Origin: Ga0077527 sp964531455
GTDB lineage: Bacteria > Pseudomonadota > Gammaproteobacteria > Burkholderiales > SG8-41
Direction of reading: 5' to 3'
DNA length: 36,195 nucleotides
Assembly (NCBI GenBank): GCA_964531455.1
Contig: CAZHFZ010000036.1
Span: 1-36,195 of the forward strand
The stretch's first letter is position 1, and every line of letters starts with the position of its first letter. The notes below the pieces were generated by a model. That model searched no databases. It was not told where the DNA came from and saw only the letters and a list, made by a program, of their open reading frames with translations. Positions 1 through 7,745 of this stretch are shown in pieces. A program made the translations under genes and the position numbers.

Positions 1-54
1 AATTTCAGTGAAAACTAACCCCGAAAGTGGCTCAGTTTTGGGTGGAAATCAACA
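1..54. mobile_element. Terminal end of an IS21-family-like insertion sequence (remnant at window edge)
   Basis: The first 54 bases carry a phrase typical, as I recall it, of IS21-family ends: GGCTCAGTTTTGGGTGGAAA followed by TCAACA, finishing on the CA dinucleotide that closes such elements. Immediately after it, from base 55, an uninterrupted response-regulator reading frame begins in mid-domain, while the same frame has a TAA at 16-18. That junction is what an IS insertion into the gene would give. The transposase genes (istA/istB type) would lie left of the window. The family call is from memory of terminal sequences and cannot be checked here. Confidence 0.55.
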
Positions 55-438
55 CAACGCGCCCTCATTGAACGCGGCGTGCCGCTACCGGTTATTTTTC
101 TCTCCGGCGAAAGTGAAATAACCGAGGTCATCTCCGCTTTAAAACAAGGGGCAGCTGATTTTTTATTGAAACCGGTGGACACCGATGAGCTGCTCAACGC
201 CATCTCCCGCGCTCTCACCTCCGGCACCGCTGACACGGATCCAAAAACTGCCTTGCTCAAAAAGCTCAGCCGGCGCGAAACCGAAATACTGGAACTGGTG
301 ACCAAGGGGATGCGCAGCCAGCCGATTGCCGATGCTCTGGGCATCGCCCTGCGCACCGTGAAAATGCATCGCGGCAACCTCATGGCAAAGCTTGGCGTTT
401 CGAACGTCACCGAGCTGCTTGCGCTGTTTCACAACTGA
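55..438 (+). pseudogene. FixJ/NarL-type response regulator, 5' part cut off by an insertion
   Basis: The frame from base 55 encodes the second half of a receiver domain (LPVIFLSGE..., then DFLLKPVD with the conserved lysine and cis-proline) followed by a LuxR-type helix-turn-helix (KLSRRETEILELV ... IADALGIALRTVKMHRGNLMAKLGV). The first half of the receiver, including the phospho-acceptor aspartate, is absent; upstream sequence is IS-like and has an in-frame stop. A translation restart at the ATG at 79 would give 119 residues without the phosphorylation site. The domain order is that of FixJ/TodT-like regulators paired with membrane kinases, and such a kinase lies convergently 25 bp downstream. 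I infer a gene broken by transposition; an intact copy split by a contig edge is less likely because the junction is internal to the read. Confidence 0.75.
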
Positions 439-463
439 AACATCAGCGCCTGCAGCAACCGCC

Positions 464-1852
464 CTAACGCCTACAAACCGGCAACTCAACAATAAACCGG
501 GCGCCGCCTGCAGGCAGGTTTTCGCATCGCAGGCTGCCGTTGTTTCTCTCGACGATATGCTTGCTCAGCCAAAGCCCCAGCCCCATGCCTTCAGGTCTGT
601 TGGTTTTGAAAATATCGAAAATGCGGCCCTTCAACGCGGCATCAATGCCAGGACCGTTGTCTGCAACGCTGAGTTGCAATTTATTACCGTGCACGCGCGT
701 TTGCACCATGATTTCCCGGCGGGGCTTCTCAAGCCCGTTGAGCGCGTTGACTGCGTTGTTAATCAAATTGAGTATCACCTGTTGGAACTCATTCGGATGC
801 AAAGCAACCATCACACCCGGCACAAGATCGAGCGTGATGGCGATGCCCGCCCTTTTTGCGCTCAAGCCGACCATCTCACAAACGGATTCAATCAACTGAT
901 TAAAATCCAGATTCTCGAACCTGACGGCCTCCTTAGAAAAAATACGCCTCAAACCGGTGATGATATTGGATGCACGGTCGATATCATGAATCAGGTCGCG
1001 GACAATCTCTTTGGCCTGCGGTTTGGCCGCATCCTGTTGCGGCAATATATCCTGCAGCAACTGCAGATTAAGCCGCATCGCACCCAGCGGCTGGTTGAGT
1101 TCATGTGCGATCGCAGCTGACAGGGCGCCGGTTTCAACCGCTTTATTCGCAGTCTCCAGCCCCGTAACCAGCTCCCGGTTTTCAAGATCCTTGATCGTGG
1201 TCAGGGTGGTGGTGAATGAATTATTGATCATCAGGAACATCGTGAAATGAAAAACCGATGCAACGGTGCGGATCGTTGCCGTCACGGCCGGTTCATCGTA
1301 GATGCTTAAAACCGCAGTTTCGCTGCTCCACGTCACCCAAGCCCGCAGCAACAGCGCGAAGACACAAATCAGTCCGCAACCGATGGCGATGGAAAACTGC
1401 GGGGTCTTCTCCGAACCGATGCGCCGGTAAGTGATAAGTGTGACCATTCCAAATGCGATGGCAATCGAACCCGCCACCATACAGACGCGCCAGACGTAGG
1501 TAACCGCCCCCGCTTGGCGCAGCAGTTCAAAGACGAAAACCCACAGCGCCATACCCGCAAAGAACCACCACCAAACCTCATGTTGTTGCAAAGGCCGGCG
1601 CGTGTTGATCACCATCACCACCAGCATAAACGTCGAGGCTACATAGGCGCCGTTGGCAAGGGTCAGAAAGGGCGCGGGCATATTCGGACTAAGCCAAAAC
1701 GCAAGCGCAGACAGCGCCAGAAAGCTCAACGAAGCGCGCCAGTAAGGCCCCGACAATTTAAGAAATACCCTGCCATAAGGTGGTGCAAACTGCACCAATA
1801 ACCCGCAGGACAACAAGAGGAAAATGGAATAAAAGGTTTGAGTCGATATCAA
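464..1852 (-). CDS. Membrane-bound sensor histidine kinase
   Basis: This 462-residue protein starts with about seven hydrophobic segments (residues 5-215), a short linker, and a HisKA dimerisation helix with the phospho-acceptor His250 in AIAHELNQPLGAM, a motif typical of FixL/NtrB-like kinases. The ATPase domain follows with the N box near 362-366 (NLINNAVNAL), G1 box DNGPGID (398-404) and G2 box GMGLGL (422-427), so all catalytic boxes are present. The start must be TTG at 1852 because an in-frame TAG lies two codons upstream and the next Met would remove the first membrane segment. The gene is convergent with the truncated response regulator at 55-438, its probable partner. No PAS or HAMP domain is evident; the sensing part is the membrane bundle, ligand unknown. 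Confidence 0.88.
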   Translation of the reverse strand: MISTQTFYSIFLLLSCGLLVQFAPPYGRVFLKLSGPYWRASLSFLALSALAFWLSPNMPAPFLTLANGAYVASTFMLVVMVINTRRPLQQHEVWWWFFAGMALWVFVFELLRQAGAVTYVWRVCMVAGSIAIAFGMVTLITYRRIGSEKTPQFSIAIGCGLICVFALLLRAWVTWSSETAVLSIYDEPAVTATIRTVASVFHFTMFLMINNSFTTTLTTIKDLENRELVTGLETANKAVETGALSAAIAHELNQPLGAMRLNLQLLQDILPQQDAAKPQAKEIVRDLIHDIDRASNIITGLRRIFSKEAVRFENLDFNQLIESVCEMVGLSAKRAGIAITLDLVPGVMVALHPNEFQQVILNLINNAVNALNGLEKPRREIMVQTRVHGNKLQLSVADNGPGIDAALKGRIFDIFKTNRPEGMGLGLWLSKHIVERNNGSLRCENLPAGGARFIVELPVCRR

Positions 1853-2128
1853 AATCTAGCCCTTGCTTTGTAACGGGTCAGCGTTGTAACGCGGTTGCGC
1901 CTCGCTTATTTTGCCTTCTTTTTTTTCGCCAAGTCCAATTTGATCCGTTTCGGCAGGTTGTGCCGATCTGGGATTGACCACCACCGCCACTCGACAAACA
2001 CTGGTCAATGCGCAATCGGTATGGGGGGGCATTTGGGGTCGGCCGCAACAGGCTTTTAATACAATCGCTTTAATTGACGACCAGATTCGCATCCTTGATA
2101 ACTTTGGTCTACTTCGCGATTTCGGACT
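1853..2128. other. Non-coding stretch upstream of the sensor kinase
   Basis: No convincing gene is seen. A 78-codon minus-strand frame (1856-2092) has no recognisable domain and no ribosome binding site. The stretch is richer in A/T than the flanking genes, with a T8 run around 1920 and a G7 run around 2026. It probably holds the kinase promoter, which I cannot place with confidence. Confidence 0.4.
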
Positions 2129-2414
2129 TTAGATAGCCTCGCGCCTACGCAGCACGCCCGTTCGAATAGGCCGGAGGGATTGCACCTCCAGCATCACTTC
2201 CCGCTGCTCCGCCCACAACGCCGGATGATCGTTTGGGTCGGATAGATCGAGTGGCGTGAGATCACGCCCGCGCAAACGCCGCTCCCTGCGCCTGCCAATC
2301 CAGTGGCATCACCCGGCGCAGCACGCTCTCCAGATTGACCGCCACATCGGGATTGGCGAGCAGATTGTCCACAACCGCCGGGGCCAGCAACATCCCAAGC
2401 AATTTATCTGCACC
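2129..2414 (-). pseudogene. Decayed coding remnant: two overlapping frames of unknown family
   Basis: Two minus-strand frames look coding but neither is a whole gene. Frame A opens right after a TAG (2417-2415) and reads ADKLLGMLLAPAVVDNLLAN ... VMPLDWQAQGAAFARA, stopping at 2262. Frame B, shifted by one base, reads RGRDLTPLDLSDPNDHPALW ... SLRPIRTGVLRRREAI and stops at 2129. Their amino-acid composition is ordinary for soluble protein, unlike shadow frames. Either one gene has a frameshift near 2265, or these are the end of one gene and the overlapping start of the next, as in phage operons. I do not recognise the family. The position beside a tRNA gene fits a mobile-element relic. Confidence 0.35.
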
Positions 2415-2417
2415 CTA

Positions 2418-2891
2418 CATTTACACGCGTACACAAACCGCCCCACGCCCGCATTAGCAATTCATACGCGGTTAGTCTCTGGTGGCAGGACGCCAAACCC
2501 CGGTTCAGCCGTCTTGAACTACGCTGCTGCAGAAGACCTTGCCGAGGATGAAGGGATCGGGCTATGTGCTGATGCACAACCCACCGCGCCGTGGGGATGG
2601 CGGCGGAAAAAATAATATACCCCCCCCCTGGTCTGGCGTTTTAAAAATGAAGGGGGGCTTTCCTATATCCGGGTAGGTGGGTGGCCAGATCCCAAAAATC
2701 AGGGATTCTTTCGTCCAAAAGCCAGGGTAAAGGTTGAGCCGGATAGAACCCGGCCTAAATCGGGGGTGCCGGGTGGGTGGGGGTCGGACTGGCAAGATTT
2801 GGCTTGGGGTGTGGCATGCAGATCGGAATGAACGATGCCAGAGTGGTGTCGCTGCCAACGCTGGACTAACCGACAATTAGACTCAGAATTT
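2418..2891. other. Non-coding, G/C-homopolymer-rich stretch without a recognisable gene
   Basis: About 470 bases with no supported gene. From about 2620 to 2790 the sequence is unusual for this genome: runs of C7, G6, G5 and repeated GGTGGG / GGGTGGG blocks, with stops in most frames and a proline-rich, low-complexity minus-strand translation. This may be decayed mobile DNA or a poorly covered assembly segment. No hairpin with a U tract is seen. Confidence 0.4.
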
Positions 2892-2912
2892 GTTGTGGGT
2901 AGCGTTGTGGGT
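2892..2912 (+). repeat. Pair of 9-bp direct repeats, possible integrase arm-type sites
   Basis: GTTGTGGGT occurs at 2892-2900 and again at 2904-2912, a centre spacing of 12 bp. The pair lies about 55 bp from the 3' end of tRNA-Ser, on the side where tRNA-targeting elements insert. Tyrosine-recombinase arm sites often form short spaced direct repeats like this, but no integrase gene is present, so the role is inference. Confidence 0.4.
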
Positions 2913-2918
2913 CAAACT

Positions 2919-2939
2919 AAGTAATTTCAAAAATTACTT
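2919..2939. repeat. Perfect AT-rich inverted repeat next to the tRNA 3' end
   Basis: AAGTAATTT, a 3-base loop CAA, and AAATTACTT form a perfect 9-bp stem. It lies 27 bp beyond the 3' end of tRNA-Ser(CGA). It may act as a weak transcription end for the tRNA on the minus strand, although no good U tract follows, or be part of an old attachment region. Confidence 0.5.
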
Positions 2940-2964
2940 TTATTATCAATAACTTACATGTCTC

Positions 2965-3056
<92 letters not shown>

Positions 3057-3113
3057 AGAATCATGATGGCGTTACAAAGTTCCTAGGGGCGGGATTCTAC
3101 CAGCGTCAGCGCA

Positions 3114-4391
<1,278 letters not shown>

Positions 4392-4505
4392 GTCTGCTTC
4401 AGTCCATTTCCGTAAATACCGTCTATCAGACTAACGGAAACAGCATCTGTCCAATTCGTAAAAAGAACCGTGATTATCGGTTAGATCACCCTCGCGGGCC
4501 AGTCC

Positions 4506-4535
4506 TTGACAGTCCGGCGACCACCCTCCTACAGT
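4506..4535 (+). promoter_or_regulatory. Sigma-70-type promoter for the amidohydrolase gene
   Basis: A consensus -35 TTGACA (4506-4511) and a -10 TACAGT (4530-4535) are separated by 18 bp. Initiation would fall near 4542, about 20 bases before the ATG at 4563. This also argues against the longer frame that begins at 4506, since that start codon would lie inside the -35 box. Confidence 0.6.
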
Positions 4536-4562
4536 CGTCGCTCCTCCAAACGGCACATCATC

Positions 4563-5438
4563 ATGTCCAATATACGCACCCCCAATATTCCCGGCTTCAT
4601 TCCGCAGACCCGTGCACCACAGACCCGTTTCCCGAAAGGTGCGACGGACTGCCACGCCCATGTCTTCGGACCGCAGGAACGTTTCCCCTATCTGCCCGGC
4701 GCCGCCTACATTCCGCCGGACGCCGTCACTGTCGATTACGTCGGCATGCTCAAGAACAACGGCTGCGACCGCGGCGTGCTGGTGCAACCCAGTGTCTACG
4801 GCACTGACAACAGTTGCATGGTGGATGCCTTGCGTTCCGGCCTGCATGCGCTGCGCGGCATCGCCGTGGTGGAAGCCAACGTCACTGATCGCGAACTGGA
4901 AGACATGCATTCCGCCGGCGTGCGCGGCGTGCGCATCAACCTTGCCTCGGAAACCGAGGGACTGACACTCGCCGATGGCGAACGGCTTGCCCCGCGCCTG
5001 AAAGCGCTGGGCTGGCATCTGCAGTTCTATCTTGATCTGCCGAAGATGCCGGAGGCGGAATCACGACTCGGCCAGTTGCAGATCGATATCGTCATCGACC
5101 ACTTCGCCCGTTGCCAGTCTGCGGAAGGTGTCGACTCACCCGCATTTCAGGCGCTGCAGCGCCTGGTCCGGCGCGACAACTGCTGGGCAAAAATCATGGG
5201 GCCGTATTTCGTTTCAAAGAATGCGCCTTTGTATCCCGATGTCACGCCGCTGGCACGCGCACTGGTCGCTGCCGCACCGGATCGCATCGTCTGGGGCACC
5301 GACTGGCCGCACCCCGGCGCACGAGCGTTGATGCCGGAAGATCATGTGCTGGCGGATATGCTGGCGCAATGGGTGCCGGACGAGGCTCAGCGCCACAAGG
5401 TGCTGGTCGATAATCCAGCGCGACTATACGGATTCTAA
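4563..5438 (+). CDS. Amidohydrolase family 2 protein, 2-pyrone-4,6-dicarboxylate hydrolase-like
   Basis: This 291-residue TIM-barrel hydrolase carries the family-2 marks: DCHAHVFG with His31 and His33 at the end of strand 1, HLQFYLD, VIDHFAR, and the C-terminal WGTDWPHP with the catalytic aspartate. The layout resembles LigI, which opens the lactone 2-pyrone-4,6-dicarboxylate in protocatechuate 4,5-cleavage, but many relatives of unknown substrate share it, so the lactone or dicarboxylate substrate is inference. I prefer ATG 4563 over 4506 because the longer start lies in the promoter -35 box and adds a low-quality arginine/serine-rich leader. It is transcribed against its neighbours and sits between serS and rarA, an unusual place; no other lignin-degradation genes are nearby. 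Confidence 0.8.
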   Translation: MSNIRTPNIPGFIPQTRAPQTRFPKGATDCHAHVFGPQERFPYLPGAAYIPPDAVTVDYVGMLKNNGCDRGVLVQPSVYGTDNSCMVDALRSGLHALRGIAVVEANVTDRELEDMHSAGVRGVRINLASETEGLTLADGERLAPRLKALGWHLQFYLDLPKMPEAESRLGQLQIDIVIDHFARCQSAEGVDSPAFQALQRLVRRDNCWAKIMGPYFVSKNAPLYPDVTPLARALVAAAPDRIVWGTDWPHPGARALMPEDHVLADMLAQWVPDEAQRHKVLVDNPARLYGF

Positions 5439-5467
5439 AAATACTTTAAAAACAATTAGTTAGAAAT

Positions 5468-6775
5468 TTACTTCTTGCTTTCACGATCCAACTGACGAAG
5501 GTGCGCAAGCTTGTCGCCGATTTTCGCTTCCAGCCCGCGGTCTGTCGGTTGATATAGCGAAGGCGCCGCCATGCCATCCGGCAAATAACTTTCTCCGGCG
5601 GCATAAGCCCCCGGTTCATCATGCGCGTAACGATACTCGCGCCCGTAACCGAGGTCCTTCATCAATTTTGTCGGCGCATTGCGCAGGTGCTCCGGTACCG
5701 GTCGCGACTGATCGTTGCGTATCAGTTCTCGAGCACGGTTATAAGCCATATAAGCTGCGTTGCTCTTTGGCGCTACCGCGAGATACAGCGTCGCCTGCGC
5801 CAGGGCCAGTTCACCTTCCGGCGTGCCGAGACGTTCATAGGTTTCGCAGGCATCCAGCGCCACACGCAATGCGCGAGGGTCGGCGAGGCCGATGTCTTCG
5901 ACGGCCATGCGAATCAGCCGCCGGCCCATGTACAAGGGATCAGCGCCGCCATCGAGCATGCGCATCAGCCAGTACAGCGCCGCATCGGGTGACGAACCGC
6001 GCACCGATTTGTGCAATGCCGAGATCTGGTCGTAAAACGCATCACCGCCTTTGTCGAATCGACGCAGGCTTTGTGTCAGCGTCTGTTTTACGAATTCATC
6101 ATCAACTTCAGTGTGCTTGGTCTGTTCCGCAGCCGTTGCGACCTGCTCCACCAGATTCAGCAGCCGGCGCGCATCACCGTCGGCATAGGCCACCAAGCTG
6201 CCGCGAGCAGCATCCGATAAAGCAAATAAAAACAATGACTTGGAAACACCCCGCGCAACCAGTTCAGCGAGGTCGTTACTGGTCAGCGGTTGCAACACAT
6301 AGACGGCTGCGCGCGACAGCAAGGCACCATTCACTTCGAACGAAGGATTCTCGGTCGTCGCTCCGATGAAGGTAATCAACCCCTGCTCGACGAAGGGCAA
6401 GAAGGCATCCTGCTGTGATTTATTGAAGCGGTGGACCTCATCGACAAACAGGATGGTGCGGCGGCCGGACTGCTGCAACACGGCCTCGGCACGCGCTACG
6501 GCTTCACGGATTTCCTTGACCCCGGACAGCACCGCCGAGATTGCGATGAATTCAGCATCAAACGCCTGCGCCATCAGCCGCGCCAGTGTGGTCTTGCCTA
6601 CACCCGGTGGGCCCCACAGGATCATCGAATGGGGTTTACCGGCCTCGAATGCCAGCCGCAACGGTTTGCCGGAGCCCAGCAGATGCTGTTGGCCAACCAC
6701 CTCGTCCAGGGTGCGTGGTCGCAGGCGCTCCGCCAACGGCGCATCCGGCTCCCGCTTGGCGAACAGATCGCTCAC
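5468..6775 (-). CDS. rarA: Replication-associated recombination protein A (AAA+ ATPase)
   Basis: RarA/MgsA is a AAA+ ATPase related to clamp loaders that acts at stalled replication forks and interacts with SSB. The 435-residue protein shows the conserved N-terminus (PLAERLRPRTLDEVVGQQHL), Walker A GPPGVGKT (residues 55-62), Walker B LFVDEVH (109-115) with the following RFNKSQQDAFLP, and sensor 1 GATTENPSFEVN. The C-terminal tetramerisation region (YWLMRMLDGGADPLYMGRRL) and the DLGYGREYRYAHD end are intact. The gene lies 16 bp after lolA on the same strand and is the last gene of the ftsK-lolA-rarA run. It ends convergently with the amidohydrolase across an AT-rich 29-bp spacer. Confidence 0.96.
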   Translation of the reverse strand: MSDLFAKREPDAPLAERLRPRTLDEVVGQQHLLGSGKPLRLAFEAGKPHSMILWGPPGVGKTTLARLMAQAFDAEFIAISAVLSGVKEIREAVARAEAVLQQSGRRTILFVDEVHRFNKSQQDAFLPFVEQGLITFIGATTENPSFEVNGALLSRAAVYVLQPLTSNDLAELVARGVSKSLFLFALSDAARGSLVAYADGDARRLLNLVEQVATAAEQTKHTEVDDEFVKQTLTQSLRRFDKGGDAFYDQISALHKSVRGSSPDAALYWLMRMLDGGADPLYMGRRLIRMAVEDIGLADPRALRVALDACETYERLGTPEGELALAQATLYLAVAPKSNAAYMAYNRARELIRNDQSRPVPEHLRNAPTKLMKDLGYGREYRYAHDEPGAYAAGESYLPDGMAAPSLYQPTDRGLEAKIGDKLAHLRQLDRESKK

Positions 6776-6791
6776 AGGCGATGAACTCCGC

Positions 6792-7400
6792 TCATTCGGA
6801 AATCACGTCCGCGCCCTTCGGCGGCGTAAAACGAAATACATCTGCGCTGAGGCGCGGATTGCGCTCAACGTCAGCAAAGGTGATCACGGTCACCTGGCCA
6901 AACTGGTCACGCAATTCCATTGCCTCAAGACCGGATTTGCCGAAACCCATGCGCACACGCTCGAACATGTTGTCGCGGTTTTTCGGCAAAGCTTCCAGCC
7001 AGTCGAGCCCCTTCTCCACACCCAGATTGGTCAGCTTGTAGTCCCGCTCCAGATCATTGCTGCCGGCGAGCAGTGCTGCGGGACTCGCCCCCAGCGCGAT
7101 ATCAAGCTTGCGCACTGTGACCTGATTGAGATCCTTGTCATAAATCCACAGTCGCGTCCCGTCGCCGACAATGGTCTGTTCGTAGGGCTTGAGGTAATCC
7201 CAGCGGAACTTTCCCGGCCGCGAAAACTGCATCACACCCTGCGCCTGTTGCAGCGGCTTGAGGTTTTTGTCGAGGACCATTTGTGCGAAACGCGCCTTGG
7301 CTGTCTGCGTCTGGGTCAGAAAGACCTTCAACGCATCGGTCGCAGCCGCCGAGGCCAGCATGGGCAGCCAGCAAATCAGGAACAGCAGGTTACGGATCAT
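6792..7400 (-). CDS. lolA: Outer-membrane lipoprotein carrier protein LolA
   Basis: LolA carries lipoproteins released by LolCDE across the periplasm to LolB. The 202-residue protein has a cleavable signal peptide (MIRNLLFLICWLPMLASAAA, cut after about residue 19) and the LolA core: FxQ-type N-terminus (ARFAQMVLDKNL), GVMQFSRPGKFRWDYLKPY, GDGTRLWIYDKDLNQVTVRKL. This is the expected half-barrel family pattern. Its ATG overlaps the stop of the upstream small gene by 4 bp (ATGA), indicating translational coupling. It sits between ftsK and rarA as in Escherichia coli. Confidence 0.95.
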   Translation of the reverse strand: MIRNLLFLICWLPMLASAAATDALKVFLTQTQTAKARFAQMVLDKNLKPLQQAQGVMQFSRPGKFRWDYLKPYEQTIVGDGTRLWIYDKDLNQVTVRKLDIALGASPAALLAGSNDLERDYKLTNLGVEKGLDWLEALPKNRDNMFERVRMGFGKSGLEAMELRDQFGQVTVITFADVERNPRLSADVFRFTPPKGADVISE

Positions 7401-7690
7401 GGATTCTTTCGCGAGCGGTCAATGTTAACGATACGTCCTGATCTCAGCGTCACCGTTGTGAGGTGGGGATTGGCCGCGGTCGGATAATAGTAAAAGGACT
7501 TCAGGCCTTCGCGGATGTTATCGGTCACACGATGATCGGGTTTGCCTGCGCGCAACAGAAGCTCCCCCTCAGTCATGCCGTGTTCCAGCCGGATATAAAC
7601 TTCAAAAGCCATGCCACGCGGCGGCTCCTCTGCCGCATGAACAGCCGGCACCAACAGCGACAGGACAAGTAACCACGTGCGGATAGTCAT
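7397..7690 (-). CDS. Small secreted protein of unknown function between ftsK and lolA
   Basis: I choose the ATG at 7690, giving 97 residues that begin with a clear signal peptide (MTIRTWLLVLSLLVPAVHAA, predicted cleavage after HA-A). A longer frame starting at 7840 would overlap ftsK and has no coding character. The mature part of about 78 residues includes GMTEGELLLRAGKPD, a motif seen in small periplasmic proteins with a BamE/SmpA-like or DUF2845-like fold, and ends YYYPTAANPHLTTVTLRSGR. Its stop overlaps the lolA start by 4 bp, so the two are probably translated together. A role in envelope or lipoprotein handling is inferred from context only. Confidence 0.8.
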   Translation of the reverse strand: MTIRTWLLVLSLLVPAVHAAEEPPRGMAFEVYIRLEHGMTEGELLLRAGKPDHRVTDNIREGLKSFYYYPTAANPHLTTVTLRSGRIVNIDRSRKNP

Positions 7691-7745
7691 GTGAAATCTG
7701 ATCGCACGGAAGGTAAAAAGTTTGCCGAAACGAAAAATACCCGCC

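Noticed and set aside
392..1120. A 242-codon plus-strand frame opposite the sensor kinase
   Set aside because: Shadow of the kinase gene, which has all HisKA and ATPase boxes in the other strand.
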